A stretch of 53,080 bases of DNA from CAZCWX01 sp964502465 (GCA_964502465.1 CAZCWX010000671.1:1-53080); one strand, 5' to 3'; positions 23,682 to 32,894 are shown, counted from the stretch's first letter. Program-made: numbers and translations. Notes: a model not told the origin generated them from the sequence alone.

Positions 23682-23714
23682 AAAAAGGGCAGCACGCAAA
23701 ACTCTGCCCTTTTT
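23682..23714. terminator. Bidirectional intrinsic terminator
   Basis: The hairpin AAAAAGGGCAG (23682-23692) and CTGCCCTTTT (23704-23713) has an 11-nt loop and A/T tracts on both sides. It can terminate both argJ (plus) and the convergent acyl-CoA dehydrogenase (minus). Confidence 0.85.
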
Positions 23715-23738
23715 ATGCGGGAAAAGTGGCGTATGACC

Positions 23739-24935
23739 TTAGCGCCCCTTTGGCAAGCCGAGGACCCGCTCGGCGATGATATTGCGTTGAATTTCTGAGG
23801 TCCCACCTTCAATTGAATTCGCGCGCGAGCGCAGCAACCCATACTGCCAATACCCATTGTCTGTTGCCCTTTTTTCCCCTTCATACAGTTGGCCAGCCGG
23901 TCCCTGCATATCGACCGCGAGTTCCTGCAGTCGCTGATTCGTTTCTGCCCACAGCAGTTTCGCCACTGATCCTTCTGGGCCTGGTGGGTTTCCTCGCAGT
24001 AACCCGGTGAGCGCACGGTAATTATTCAGTTTGAGCAGTTCGGTTTCAATGCGTGCCTGCGCCAGCTTTTGCCGTATAAGAGGATCAGTGCACACCGGCT
24101 CGCCGTATCGCTTTTGCTGCCGTGCTGTCGCCACGAGATCCTCGTAATGTCTCTTCTGAGAAAAGGTAAAGTAGAACCCCAGCCCCTGACGCTCAAACAT
24201 TAATGATGTAATGATAATATGCCAGCCCTGATCCTTCTCGCCAAGCAAGTTTTCCTTGGGGACTCTGACTTCTTCAAAAAACACTTCATTGAACTCACTA
24301 TCACCGGTGATGGTACGCAGGGGACGGATGGTAATGCCAGGGCTCTTCATATCAACCAGCAGACAGGACAACCCTTGATGCTTCGGGGTGTCGGGATTTG
24401 TTCGCACCAGTAGTAGACACCAGTCGGCGTAGAAAGCCAGGCTGGTCCAGACTTTTTGGCCGGTCACAAGGAAATAATCGCCGTGCTCGATCGCCCGTGT
24501 TTGGAGCGAAGCTAAGTCGGAACCTGAATTGGGCTCAGAGTACCCCTGGCTCCAGATCTCTTCGCCACTAAGGATTTTGGCAAGGTGGGCTTTTTTCTGA
24601 ATCTCATTGGCATGGACAATTAACGTGGGACCAACAATCTCTAACCCCAGCACATTCAAGAGTGCTGGTGCCTTATGAGCGGCCATTTCCTCGTCAAAGA
24701 TCATCCGCTCCACGAGTGAAGCCCCCCGTCCTCCATACTCTTTCGGCCAAGAGACTCCTGCCCATCCTCCCTCATACACTTTTCTCTGCCAGGTTTTGAG
24801 AAAATCAAGGTCAGCGGCTGAAGCTTGCGGTTGTAAGTGGTGGAGTGGTGTGGCTGCTGGTGGGACATGGGCTTTGAGCCAGGATCGGAATTCCTGCCGA
24901 AAAGCCTCTTGTTGTGGGGTAAAGGTAAAGTCCAT
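23739..24935 (-). CDS. Acyl-CoA dehydrogenase
   Basis: This 398-residue member of the same superfamily as the gene at 12108 is clearly diverged from it. MDFTFTPQQEAFRQEFRSWL starts the helical N-domain; WSQGYSEPNSGSDLASLQTRAIEHGDYFLVTGQKVWTS is the FAD/substrate loop; NSIEGGTSEIQRNIIAERVLGLPKG is the C-terminal FAD contact. It desaturates an acyl-CoA and passes electrons to ETF. It lies 33 nt before gatB on the same strand side but transcribed after it, so it may be read through from gat genes. The substrate is not inferable. Confidence 0.93.
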   Translation of the reverse strand: MDFTFTPQQEAFRQEFRSWLKAHVPPAATPLHHLQPQASAADLDFLKTWQRKVYEGGWAGVSWPKEYGGRGASLVERMIFDEEMAAHKAPALLNVLGLEIVGPTLIVHANEIQKKAHLAKILSGEEIWSQGYSEPNSGSDLASLQTRAIEHGDYFLVTGQKVWTSLAFYADWCLLLVRTNPDTPKHQGLSCLLVDMKSPGITIRPLRTITGDSEFNEVFFEEVRVPKENLLGEKDQGWHIIITSLMFERQGLGFYFTFSQKRHYEDLVATARQQKRYGEPVCTDPLIRQKLAQARIETELLKLNNYRALTGLLRGNPPGPEGSVAKLLWAETNQRLQELAVDMQGPAGQLYEGEKRATDNGYWQYGLLRSRANSIEGGTSEIQRNIIAERVLGLPKGR

Positions 24936-24968
24936 GATGTGCTCCTGCGCTGATGGGAAAAAGTTCTT

Positions 24969-26414
24969 CTAGCTGGTGAGCTGTTGCTGCAATAACTTAT
25001 TGACCTTTTGTGGGTTTGCTTTTCCCTGGGTTGCTTTCATGACTTGACCGACGAAAAAAGCAAAGAGCCGATCACGTCCCGCGCGATATGCGGCCACTTT
25101 GTCCGGGTTGGCTGCAAGCACCTGGTCGATCTGAGATCGTAAAGTCCCTTCATCACTCACCTGGATAAGCCCTTGTTCCTCAATAATTTTTTCTGGTGCT
25201 TGGCCACTCTTGCGCATTTCATCAAAAACGGTCTTGGCAATCTTGCCGCTAATCTTTCCTTCCTGAATGAGACAAACGAGGCTTCCAAGGTATTCTGGAG
25301 GGCAGGGCCAAGATGTGATGCGGAGAGTCGAGTCAAGTTTTTCGTCTTTCACAACCCGGAGCACGCTATCCATAACCCAATTACTGACGGCCTTGGCGTC
25401 AGCCGGGTAGGCGCGTACTGCGGTCTCGTAATAATCCGCAATATCCTTGCGAGCGGTCAACACCTCTGCGTCATACGCTGGTAAGCTATATTCGCGCACC
25501 AATCTATCCCGCCTCTCCGCGGGAAGTTCCGGCAGGGAATACTTGACCGCTTGGATCCATGGGTCTTCCACGACTAAGGGCAAAAGATCGGGGTCAGAAA
25601 AGTAGCGATAATCGTGCGCAGATTCCTTGCTACGCATAGCGCGGGTGACCTCGCGGTCGGCATCCCACAGGCGAGTTTCCTGAATGACTTGGCCACCAGA
25701 GGAAAGCGCTTCTCTCTGACGTGAGATTTCATATTGCAGTGCTTTCTCAACCGCACGGAAGGAGTTCAGGTTCTTGACTTCCGCTTTCGTGCCGAACGCT
25801 GTTCTGCCGCGCGGGCGGAGCGAAACGTTCGCGTCGCAGCGTAAGCTGCCTTCTTCCATGTTACCGTCACACACTTCGAGGTATTGTAAGATGGTGCGTA
25901 AGTGTCGAAGATAAGTCCCAGCTTCCTCGGCCGTGCGGAGATCCGGCTCACTGACAATTTCCAGTAGCGGGACTCCAGCGCGGTTCAGATCGACCAGGCT
26001 GGCGTCGCTGTGGGCATCGTGGATATTTTTTCCTGCGTCTTCTTCCATATGGATACGGGTGAGACGGACGCGTTTAGCTTGACCGCCTACGGCAATATCA
26101 ATATAGCCATGCTGGGCGATGGGCATTTCGTACATGCTGATCTGATAGCCTTTTGGCAGGTCAGGGTAAAAATAGTTCTTGCGAGCCCAGCGACTCATGT
26201 GGGCAATCTCACAGTGGGTGGCAAGTGCAACGCGGAGCGCGAACTCGACTACCTTATGGTTCAAGACTGGAAGCACTCCAGGCATGCCGATACATATGGG
26301 ACAGGTGTTGTGGTTCGGGAGCGCACCGAACCGGGTCGAACAGCCACAAAAAATCTTCGACTGAGTTAACAGTTGCGCATGCACTTCTAACCCGATAACG
26401 ACTTCATATTCCAT
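24969..26414 (-). CDS. gatB: Aspartyl/glutamyl-tRNA amidotransferase subunit B
   Basis: The 481-residue protein starts at MEYEVVIGLEVHAQLLTQSKIFCGC (ATG 26414, GAGGTG site); the longer open frame to 26585 runs over gatA and is rejected. The zinc-type cysteines CGCSTRFG and CPICIGMPG are present, with YFYPDLPKGYQISMYEMPI and LRCDANVSLRP of the kinase-like cradle domain and a C-terminal YqeY-like tail. In the GatCAB complex it phosphorylates and amidates Glu-tRNAGln or Asp-tRNAAsn. It is the distal gene of gatC-gatA-gatB. Confidence 0.97.
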   Translation of the reverse strand: MEYEVVIGLEVHAQLLTQSKIFCGCSTRFGALPNHNTCPICIGMPGVLPVLNHKVVEFALRVALATHCEIAHMSRWARKNYFYPDLPKGYQISMYEMPIAQHGYIDIAVGGQAKRVRLTRIHMEEDAGKNIHDAHSDASLVDLNRAGVPLLEIVSEPDLRTAEEAGTYLRHLRTILQYLEVCDGNMEEGSLRCDANVSLRPRGRTAFGTKAEVKNLNSFRAVEKALQYEISRQREALSSGGQVIQETRLWDADREVTRAMRSKESAHDYRYFSDPDLLPLVVEDPWIQAVKYSLPELPAERRDRLVREYSLPAYDAEVLTARKDIADYYETAVRAYPADAKAVSNWVMDSVLRVVKDEKLDSTLRITSWPCPPEYLGSLVCLIQEGKISGKIAKTVFDEMRKSGQAPEKIIEEQGLIQVSDEGTLRSQIDQVLAANPDKVAAYRAGRDRLFAFFVGQVMKATQGKANPQKVNKLLQQQLTS

Positions 26415-26421
26415 AGACACC

Positions 26422-27882
26422 TCAGAGCGGCGGTTTCCGTGTGTGCCAGTCTGTTGCTTGCTCGTATGCATAGGCGACCTGTAATAAGGCCTCTTCACCA
26501 AACGGTTTACCGATAAGCTGCAGACTAATAGGCATACCCTTTTCGTCAAACCCACACGGGACCGAGAGCCCTGGAAGGCCAGCAAGATTGACGGCGATAG
26601 TGAAGATATCCGATAGGTACATCGTCAGTGGATCGGCCATCTTCTCGCCGAGGTGAAACGCTGTCGTGGGTGCCGTCGGCGTCGCAATCACGTCGCAATG
26701 GCCAAAAGCGTTCAGGAAATCTTGCCGGATGAGTGTTCGTACTTTCTGGGCTTTCAGGTAGTAGGCATCATAGTAGCCAGCCGAGAGGACATAGGTGCCG
26801 AGCATGATGCGACGTTTCACCTCACTGCCGAACCCTTGGGCGCGGGTACGATGGTACATGTCCAACAAACCATTGGTTTGAGCAACGCGATGACCGTACT
26901 TCACTCCATCGTAGCGAGCCAGGTTCGAACTGGCCTCAGCCGTGGCGATGATATAGTAGGTGGCGATAGCATACTTTGTGTGCGGGAGCGAGATGGAGGC
27001 TGGCTGGGCTCCCAAATTCGTCAGCTCCGCGATAGCTTTTTGCACGGCGGCGTCGACTTCAGGTTGCATGCCCTCGACAAAATATTCTTTGGGAATGCCA
27101 ACTGTGAGCCCGCTCACCCCACGAGCCAGAGAGGCTTGATAATTGGGCACAGGAATGTTGACGGAGGTAGAGTCCTGTGGATCATGACCAGCGATCACCT
27201 GCAGCAGCGTTGCGCAATCCTGTACGTCTTTGGTGAGGGGGCCGACTTGGTCTAATGATGAGGCAAAGGCGACAACGCCGAAACGGCTGACCAGCCCGTA
27301 CGTAGGTTTGAACCCGACAACCCCACAGAACGAGGCTGGCTCGCGAATAGATCCACCAGTATCAGTACCCAGGGAGGCGAGCGCTTGATCGGCTGCCACC
27401 GCTGCCGCCGAGCCGCCAGACGACCCTCCGGGTACACGGGTCAAATCCCAGGGATTGCGGCTGGGAAAAAACGCCGAGTTCTCGGTAGAAGAGCCCATCG
27501 CAAACTCATCGCAGTTCACCTTGCCGATGATGACCGCCCCGGCTTCTTTGAGACGACGTGTGACGGTTGCGTCATACGGAGGGACAAAATGTGCTAGCAT
27601 CTTGGACCCAGCGGTAGAACGAATGCCTTTTGTCAGGATGACGTCTTTGACAGCAACTGGGATACCGCATAGGGCTGGGATCTCTTCGCCAACCGCGAGA
27701 AGGTGATCTGCTATCTCGGCCTGAGCGAGCGCTTCTGTTTCGCAGACTGTTACGTAAGACTGTACCTGTGTATCAGTGGATTGAATCCGCTCCAATACAG
27801 CGCTAGTCAACTCACGAGCGCTCAGCTCTCGTCGTTTGAGCAAATCGGTTGCTTGATGAATAGTGAGACTGTAGGGCTTCAT
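26422..27882 (-). CDS. gatA: Aspartyl/glutamyl-tRNA amidotransferase subunit A
   Basis: This 486-residue amidase-signature enzyme has catalytic lysine in VAVKDVI, the serine-rich GGSSGGSAAAVAADQALASLGTDTGGSIREPASFCG segment with the cis-Ser and nucleophile, and KPTYGLVSRFGVVAFASSLDQVGPL. It hydrolyses glutamine and channels ammonia to GatB. Length is normal. The stop lies 7 nt before gatB, indicating an operon. Presence of GatCAB suggests that the host forms Gln-tRNA and/or Asn-tRNA by transamidation. Confidence 0.97.
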   Translation of the reverse strand: MKPYSLTIHQATDLLKRRELSARELTSAVLERIQSTDTQVQSYVTVCETEALAQAEIADHLLAVGEEIPALCGIPVAVKDVILTKGIRSTAGSKMLAHFVPPYDATVTRRLKEAGAVIIGKVNCDEFAMGSSTENSAFFPSRNPWDLTRVPGGSSGGSAAAVAADQALASLGTDTGGSIREPASFCGVVGFKPTYGLVSRFGVVAFASSLDQVGPLTKDVQDCATLLQVIAGHDPQDSTSVNIPVPNYQASLARGVSGLTVGIPKEYFVEGMQPEVDAAVQKAIAELTNLGAQPASISLPHTKYAIATYYIIATAEASSNLARYDGVKYGHRVAQTNGLLDMYHRTRAQGFGSEVKRRIMLGTYVLSAGYYDAYYLKAQKVRTLIRQDFLNAFGHCDVIATPTAPTTAFHLGEKMADPLTMYLSDIFTIAVNLAGLPGLSVPCGFDEKGMPISLQLIGKPFGEEALLQVAYAYEQATDWHTRKPPL

Positions 27883-27964
27883 ACTTCACATACATGAGCA
27901 GTTGAGGATGGTGGTGGTTAATTCCCTTCTTCTTGCGCGCGGGGGCTTGCCGAATCCTGACTGT

Positions 27965-28252
27965 TTATTCAATGATCTTTGGCACTTTAAAAAAGGTTGC
28001 CTGTCGGGCTGGGGCGTTGTGGAGCAGCGCGTCAGTATTGGGCTGGTTTGTGACGGTATCTTCGCGAAAAGGGGAAGGAACGTCGATGGCGTGCGCCGTG
28101 GGTTGTATGTCGTCTGTCTGCAGTTCGTTGAGCTTCTCCACATACGAGAGTATCTTATCGAAGTGCGCGGCCAGTGCGGTTTGTTCCTTAGGGGTGAGTG
28201 CTAAACGAGCAAGCAGGGCGATACGGTGTACTTCTGCTTGAGTAATTTTCAT
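27965..28252 (-). CDS. gatC: Aspartyl/glutamyl-tRNA amidotransferase subunit C
   Basis: This 95-residue protein starts at ATG 28252 (a TTG two codons earlier is also possible). MKITQAEVHRIALLARLALTPKE, then the helix QTALAAHFDKILSYVEKLNEL, and the C-terminal PFREDTV and APARQATFFKVPKII are standard GatC. It scaffolds the GatA-GatB interface. It is the first gene of the reverse-strand gat operon; 82 nt without any feature I recognise separate it from gatA. Confidence 0.95.
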   Translation of the reverse strand: MKITQAEVHRIALLARLALTPKEQTALAAHFDKILSYVEKLNELQTDDIQPTAHAIDVPSPFREDTVTNQPNTDALLHNAPARQATFFKVPKIIE

Positions 28253-28401
28253 GGGCAAGGCCCTTTATCCGTTCTGAATCGCCGTGTTCCTAACACAGAA
28301 AAGCACTGTGACATAGAGTGCCCCGGGATTCAACGGAACCGCCAGAAAAACTCGAGGCGGCACTCTTGATCTGCTGAGGGGCTGTCGGGTACTCTGCAGT
28401 T

Positions 28402-28785
28402 ATGATCGAGGGACAGAAACGGCGTGACCTTGGGCAGCAAGGAGAAAGCGAAGCTGAGCAGTTCTTGATCACCCAGTGCCACTACCAGATCGTTGCCAAA
28501 AATTATCGTTCCCCTTTTGGGGAAATTGACCTGATAGCGCTCGATCGGCAGACCCTGGTGTTCGTCGAGGTGCGGAGCCTGACGGGTCCCTTCTTTGGTG
28601 ACCCCCTTGAGTCGGTGACTCCACGGAAGCAGCGACAAATTGCCAAAACTGCCCTGCATTATCTTGCTCGCTATCGTCTGCATGATCGAGCGGCGCGATT
28701 CGACGTGATCGGCATTTGCTGGGAAGGAGGGCGGGCACGTATTGCCCATATTCAAGGAGCCTTCGACCTTCCTCGATCGTTCTAG
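28402..28785 (+). CDS. YraN-family (UPF0102) endonuclease-like protein
   Basis: This 127-residue protein of the UPF0102 family shows LGQQGESEAEQFL, NYRSPFGEIDLIALDRQTLVFVEVRSL and VTPRKQRQIAKTALHYL. The E...D...ExR pattern is the restriction-endonuclease-like (Holliday-junction-resolvase-type) fold, with VEVR at the place of the catalytic ExK. Its cellular role is poorly defined. It is divergent from gatC and precedes serS by 8 nt, so the two are likely co-transcribed. Confidence 0.93.
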   Translation: MIEGQKRRDLGQQGESEAEQFLITQCHYQIVAKNYRSPFGEIDLIALDRQTLVFVEVRSLTGPFFGDPLESVTPRKQRQIAKTALHYLARYRLHDRAARFDVIGICWEGGRARIAHIQGAFDLPRSF

Positions 28786-28793
28786 GAACCCTT

Positions 28794-30074
28794 ATGTTAG
28801 ACATTAAATTTATTCGCGAACAGCCTGAATTTGTGAAGCAAGAACTAGAGAAAGTCGGTTTTCCTGCTCAAGACCTGGATGCTCTGCTTGAGCTCGATCG
28901 CCGCCGTCGTGTGTTGATCCACGAAACGGAATCGCTGAAAGCCTCCCGCTCTTCACGTTCACAAGCAATTCGGCACCTCACTGACCTGCAGGAACGAGAG
29001 ACTGCTATTGCGGAAATGCGTCAGCTAGGAGATCAGATTGCCAGACTCGAAAAGGAGGCCAACGCCGTCGAGGAGATGTTTCAGCGACGCATGTTGGAGA
29101 TCCCCAATCTACCGCACCCCCGAGTGCCGATTGGTCGAGACGAAAGCGAAAATGTGGTCGTGCGAACCGTTGGTGAGCTTCCCACTTTTTCTTTCCCTCC
29201 TCAACCACACTGGGAACTGGGGGAACGACTGGGGATGATCGATTTTGAGCGGGGCGTAAAAATTGCCGGCTCCCGCTTCTACATCCTCAAAGGTGCAGGG
29301 GCACATTTGCAGCGGGCATTGATCAACTGGATGCTTGACCTGCATGTTCGAGAACATGGCTATACTGAAGTGTACCCTCCGGTCATGGTTAAAAAAGAAT
29401 GCCTGGTCGGCACGGGCAACCTGCCCAAGTTTGGTGACAATTTGTATCGTGACTATGAAGAGGATTTCTGGTTCATTCCGACTGCTGAAGTGCCGGTGAC
29501 GAACCTGTATCGTGACGAGATTATTGAACCAGGGCAGCTGCCAATCTACCATGTGGCGTACACGCCCTGTTTTCGCCGAGAGAAGATGTCTGCTGGCAGA
29601 GACGTGCGCGGTATAAAGCGGGGACACCAGTTTGACAAAGTAGAGATGGTCAAGTTCGTAGAACCCGCAACTTCAGACGTCGAACTCGAGGCGTTAGTAA
29701 ACAATGCAGAAGATGTTTGCCGACGACTTGGTCTGGCCCATCGCGTCGTGCAAATGTGCACTGGGGACCTAAGTTTTGTAGCGGCGATGAAATACGATGT
29801 GGAAGTATGGGCACCCGGATGCCAAGAGTGGTTAGAGGTCAGCTCCTGTTCAAACTTTCGAGATTTTCAGGCCCGTCGGGCCAGAATTCGTTATCGTCCG
29901 GCACCTGGGGCGAAGCCCGAATTGGTGCACACGCTGAACGGATCAGGATTGGCATTGCCTCGCGTGGTGATTGCAGTGTTGGAGACCTATCAACAGGAGG
30001 ATGGGAGCATTCTGATCCCACCAGTCCTGCAGCCCTACATGGACGGAAAAACCAGTATAACGATGGGAAAGTAG
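28794..30074 (+). CDS. serS: Seryl-tRNA synthetase
   Basis: This 426-residue class II synthetase is started at MLDIKFIREQPEFVKQEL (ATG 28794). The N-terminal long antiparallel coiled coil (about 30-105) that grips the tRNA variable arm is followed by motif 2 (YTPCFRREKMSAGRDVRGIKRGHQFDKVEMVKF) and motif 3 (GSGLALPRVVIAVLETYQ). It charges tRNA-Ser and tRNA-Sec with serine. Length is normal. It lies immediately downstream of yraN. Confidence 0.97.
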   Translation: MLDIKFIREQPEFVKQELEKVGFPAQDLDALLELDRRRRVLIHETESLKASRSSRSQAIRHLTDLQERETAIAEMRQLGDQIARLEKEANAVEEMFQRRMLEIPNLPHPRVPIGRDESENVVVRTVGELPTFSFPPQPHWELGERLGMIDFERGVKIAGSRFYILKGAGAHLQRALINWMLDLHVREHGYTEVYPPVMVKKECLVGTGNLPKFGDNLYRDYEEDFWFIPTAEVPVTNLYRDEIIEPGQLPIYHVAYTPCFRREKMSAGRDVRGIKRGHQFDKVEMVKFVEPATSDVELEALVNNAEDVCRRLGLAHRVVQMCTGDLSFVAAMKYDVEVWAPGCQEWLEVSSCSNFRDFQARRARIRYRPAPGAKPELVHTLNGSGLALPRVVIAVLETYQQEDGSILIPPVLQPYMDGKTSITMGK

Positions 30075-30085
30075 CGCTCTCAAGG

Positions 30086-30111
30086 CCTGATTGACAGGGG
30101 CAACAATCAGG
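30086..30111. other. Hairpin between serS and the respiratory operon
   Basis: A perfect 8-bp stem CCTGATTG/CAATCAGG with a 10-nt loop lies 12 nt after serS and just before the G-rich ribosome binding site of the gene at 30116. It has no T tract, so it could be a weak terminator, an RNA-stability element or a translation control. Confidence 0.4.
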
Positions 30112-30115
30112 GGGG

Positions 30116-30529
30116 TTGACGATCTACGGAGAGCTATATACTTATCTGCCCAACACAAAGCGCCCTGTGCCGAACAAAAGAGAAAAAGAAGAGCACAGTC
30201 GGGAACTTGAGGAAAGGATCGAGGACCTGACCAAGGAACTCTCGGGGTTGATCAACGCCTCTGATGATGAGATCAAGGGGCGCGAAGAACTGAGGGATTA
30301 TGCGATCAGCCTCCTACAGGGAGCAACCGAAACGTCGACGGTAGAAGAAGCACCCACAGCAACGAATGCCCCTTCTTCTTTCAACCCCTTTGCCCTGGCG
30401 ATTCCTTTCTTCCTTATCGGTTTTTTCCTCCTGCTGCTCTTCCCGCCGGTCGGCCTATTTCTTATCATTGGTGCCATCATCATGATGATATGGGGAGGGC
30501 TCTTAGCCCTGTTGTTCAAGAAACGCTAG
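30116..30529 (+). CDS. Coiled-coil membrane protein, first gene of the cytochrome b operon
   Basis: This 137-residue protein starts at TTG 30116 behind GGGGGG. Residues about 22-65 are a charged heptad-like helix (KREKEEHSRELEERIEDLTK). After a Ser/Thr/Ala-rich linker come two hydrophobic segments (FALAIPFFLIGFFLLLLF and GLFLIIGAIIMMIWGGLLAL) ending in a basic tail. I do not recognise a family. It sits 31 nt before the Rieske gene and in the same direction, so it is probably an accessory or assembly subunit of the complex. A function as a stand-alone small membrane protein is also possible. Confidence 0.65.
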   Translation: MTIYGELYTYLPNTKRPVPNKREKEEHSRELEERIEDLTKELSGLINASDDEIKGREELRDYAISLLQGATETSTVEEAPTATNAPSSFNPFALAIPFFLIGFFLLLLFPPVGLFLIIGAIIMMIWGGLLALLFKKR

Positions 30530-30560
30530 CTTTATGGAATCATGATCAGGAGGTTGCTGC

Positions 30561-31166
30561 ATGGCCAAAGAGAAAGCGACCACGGCCGAAGATCAACAAG
30601 CAGTAGAACAGCGCCGTCGGCAAGAACAGATTGCAGAGCGACAAAAGCGAGAGCAGGAACGGGCCGCCAGGGGCGGCCTGTGGTCTCGCCGAGATTTCTT
30701 TGGTCGGCTGAGTTGGGGAGCCTTTGGGGCCATTTCTCTCATGGGACTGCTCGCGTTTGTCCGCTCGGCATTCCCGCGAGTCCTCTTCGTGCCGCCCTCA
30801 ACGTTTAAGGCTGGATATCCCAATGACTATCCGGTTGGAGAAGTCAGCGAACGATACACCAAAGAATTTCGGGTCTGGATCGTTCGCGAAACCCAAGGCT
30901 TCTACGCCATCTTTGCGAAATGCACTCACCTTGGTTGCACTCCACGTTGGTTGACGTCGGAGAGCAAATTCAAATGCCCATGTCATGGTAGTGGGTTTTA
31001 CATAACTGGCTACAATTTCGAGGGACCGGCCCCGCGCCCCCTGGACCGATTAGAAATCCATGTCGCTGAGGATGGGCAATTAGTGGTGGACAAAAGCAAA
31101 GTGTTCACTATGCAACCCGGTGTTGATCCTAATAAACAACATCCCGACAGTATTCTCAAAATATGA
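30561..31166 (+). CDS. Rieske iron-sulfur subunit of cytochrome b complex
   Basis: This 201-residue protein has a charged, Gln/Arg-rich N-terminus, a twin-arginine-like RR followed by the single membrane anchor (about 50-68, WGAFGAISLMGLLAFVRSAF), then the Rieske fold. CTHLGC (C121, H123, C126) and CPCHGS (C139, C141, H142) supply two Cys and two His [2Fe-2S] ligands and the disulfide pair C126/C141. PAPRPLDRLEIHVAEDGQLVVD is the closing strand. It transfers electrons from quinol to the high-potential chain. It is the first conventional subunit of the operon running to 36.6 kb. Confidence 0.95.
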   Translation: MAKEKATTAEDQQAVEQRRRQEQIAERQKREQERAARGGLWSRRDFFGRLSWGAFGAISLMGLLAFVRSAFPRVLFVPPSTFKAGYPNDYPVGEVSERYTKEFRVWIVRETQGFYAIFAKCTHLGCTPRWLTSESKFKCPCHGSGFYITGYNFEGPAPRPLDRLEIHVAEDGQLVVDKSKVFTMQPGVDPNKQHPDSILKI

Positions 31167-31178
31167 GGCAGTATAGCT

Positions 31179-31949
31179 ATGAGCCAATGGGATGAATTCA
31201 AACGGCAAGTCATGGAATCACAGACGTGGCAGTCTATTTTTCGCCACGGCTATGAAGATACCCCTCGCAACCGCATCCTCATGGTCTCTGGGAATGTGTG
31301 GCTGCATCTCCATCCTTCCAAGGTGCGCAAACACGCCACGCGGTTGCGCTTTACCTGGTGCATGGGAGGCATCACTTTTCTGATGTTTTTGGTGACGGTC
31401 GTGACTGGTATTTATCTGATGTTTTATTATCGACCGGTCGCCGAGTATGCCTACGCGGACATCAAGTACTTGGAATTCGACATGCCCTTCGGGATGCTGA
31501 TGCGGAACATGCATCGCTGGGCAGCACATGGGATGGTCATTGCCGTATGGCTGCATATGTTCCGGGTATTCATGACCGGATCGTATAAACCTCCCCGTGA
31601 ATTCAATTGGGTTGTTGGTGTGGTTTTGCTGGTGCTGACCCTCTTACTCTCCTTTACCGGATACCTCCTCCCTTGGGACCAACTGTCCATTTGGGCGGTG
31701 TCGGTAGGGTCAAACATGGGAAAAGCCACGCCATTGCTTGGGGCAGAGGGGCCGTTTCACGAGTTCATGGGAGTCAATCCGATCTATGACGCCCGCGCGT
31801 TTCTCTTTGGTGGTGGAGAGATTGGTGCGCATACGCTCCTGCGTTTTTATATCTTACATTGTATCTTTATTCCTCTTGTTGCCAGTCTTTTTATGGCAGT
31901 GCATTTCTGGCGGATACGCCGAGATGGCTTCTCCGGGCCGCCGTTGTAG
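31179..31949 (+). CDS. Cytochrome b, N-terminal half (cytochrome b6-like)
   Basis: This 256-residue polytopic membrane protein has four-helix cytochrome b6 architecture. Heme-ligating histidine pairs lie in MHRWAAHGMVIAVWLHMFRVF and in RFYILHCIFIPLVASLFMAVHFWRIRRDG; YYRPVAEYAYADIKYLEF and GYLLPWDQLSIWAVSVGSNM are the quinol-site region. A 44-residue amphipathic N-terminus precedes the first helix. Length fits the split b6/subunit IV arrangement, not full-length cytochrome b. It forms the quinol-oxidising core with the Rieske protein; 12 nt separate the two genes. Confidence 0.95.
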   Translation: MSQWDEFKRQVMESQTWQSIFRHGYEDTPRNRILMVSGNVWLHLHPSKVRKHATRLRFTWCMGGITFLMFLVTVVTGIYLMFYYRPVAEYAYADIKYLEFDMPFGMLMRNMHRWAAHGMVIAVWLHMFRVFMTGSYKPPREFNWVVGVVLLVLTLLLSFTGYLLPWDQLSIWAVSVGSNMGKATPLLGAEGPFHEFMGVNPIYDARAFLFGGGEIGAHTLLRFYILHCIFIPLVASLFMAVHFWRIRRDGFSGPPL

Positions 31950-31982
31950 CTGGTAGTAGGGATAATAAAGGAGGACTGTTCC

Positions 31983-32072
31983 GTGCGTGTGTTGGTCACG
32001 CCCATTCTCATTGCCGTGATTCTTGTGCTGCTGTACTGGGCCGCGAAACCGCGTTCACAAAAATCCGAATAA
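31983..32072 (+). CDS. 29-residue membrane microprotein in cytochrome b operon
   Basis: A GTG at 31983 preceded by a strong AAGGAGG (about 31968-31975) opens a 29-codon frame ending TAA 32072. The product begins MRVLVTPILIAVILVLLYW and ends AAKPRSQKSE: one transmembrane helix with a short basic tail. It lies between the two cytochrome b halves, with an 18-nt gap to the next gene. Small single-helix subunits are known in b6f complexes (Pet proteins), so this could be an analogous structural subunit. The strong ribosome binding site and position support it being real. Confidence 0.65.
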   Translation: MRVLVTPILIAVILVLLYWAAKPRSQKSE

Positions 32073-32090
32073 GCGGAAAGGGAATGTCTT

Positions 32091-32894
32091 ATGGCCGCTG
32101 TTGATGTGAAGGCTCCGGCTAAACGCGTTGAAGTTGCGATCAAGAAAGCGACTGGACCAGGGGATGATAAAGTTCACACTTGGCCGTATCTGGTGCGGAG
32201 CGAGTTTTTATGTTCGTTGTTAGTGATCCTCCTCTTGCTGGTGTGGTCATTGCTGGTGGATGCTCCTCTTGAGGAACCTGCAAACCCAGGGCGTACGCCA
32301 AATCCCTCGAAGGCGCCGTGGTACTTTCTCGGATTACAAGAAATTCTAGTCTTTTTTGATCCGTGGCACGCTGGGGTGGTGGCGCCAACCTTGATCATCG
32401 TGGGTTTGATGGTGATTCCTTATATCGACATCAATCCCAAGGGAAACGGTTATTACACATATAAGGAACGGAAATACGAGATTCTGACATTTCTCTTTGG
32501 CTTCCAAGTGCTGTGGATTTCGACCATTATCATCGGCACCTTCCTCCGGGGGCCTGGGTGGAACTGGTTCTGGCCATGGGAGCCGTGGGATGCTCACAAG
32601 GTCGAAGCGCTATCAAACCAAGACCTCCCGTATCTGTTAGGTATCCGGGACTATTGGGCACAAGCGGCTTTTGGGTTTGCTTTAGTGGTCGGGTTCTTCG
32701 TCCTGGGTACGTTGGCGATGTACTGGTGGGTCATACGGTTGAAAGGACGTGAATTCATGCAACGGTGGGGGGCGGTGCGTTTCGGCCTGACCTCCTTTTT
32801 ATTCTTAAACATGATTGCGGTCGTGATAAAAATGCTTCTTCGCCACATGTTTAATGTCAAATACATTATGGTGACCCCATGGATTAACATCTGA
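32091..32894 (+). CDS. Cytochrome b C-terminal half (subunit IV-like)
   Basis: This 267-residue membrane protein has VDAPLEEPANPGRTPNPSKAPWYFLGLQEILVFFDPWHAGVVAPTLIIVGLMVIPYID, containing the quinol-site PxW-type PWYFLGLQE motif of cytochrome b subunit IV, and additional helices toward the C-terminus (GFQVLWISTIIIGTFL and FGFALVVGFFVLGTLAMYWW). It is longer than plant or cyanobacterial subunit IV (about 160), with two or more extra helices. It completes the cytochrome b core. The stop codon overlaps the ATG of the next small gene by one base. Confidence 0.93.
   Translation: MAAVDVKAPAKRVEVAIKKATGPGDDKVHTWPYLVRSEFLCSLLVILLLLVWSLLVDAPLEEPANPGRTPNPSKAPWYFLGLQEILVFFDPWHAGVVAPTLIIVGLMVIPYIDINPKGNGYYTYKERKYEILTFLFGFQVLWISTIIIGTFLRGPGWNWFWPWEPWDAHKVEALSNQDLPYLLGIRDYWAQAAFGFALVVGFFVLGTLAMYWWVIRLKGREFMQRWGAVRFGLTSFLFLNMIAVVIKMLLRHMFNVKYIMVTPWINI

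Noticed and set aside
26415..26585. N-terminal extension of gatB
   Set aside because: It overlaps gatA coding sequence and lies before the conserved MEYEVVIGLEVHAQ start with its own ribosome binding site.
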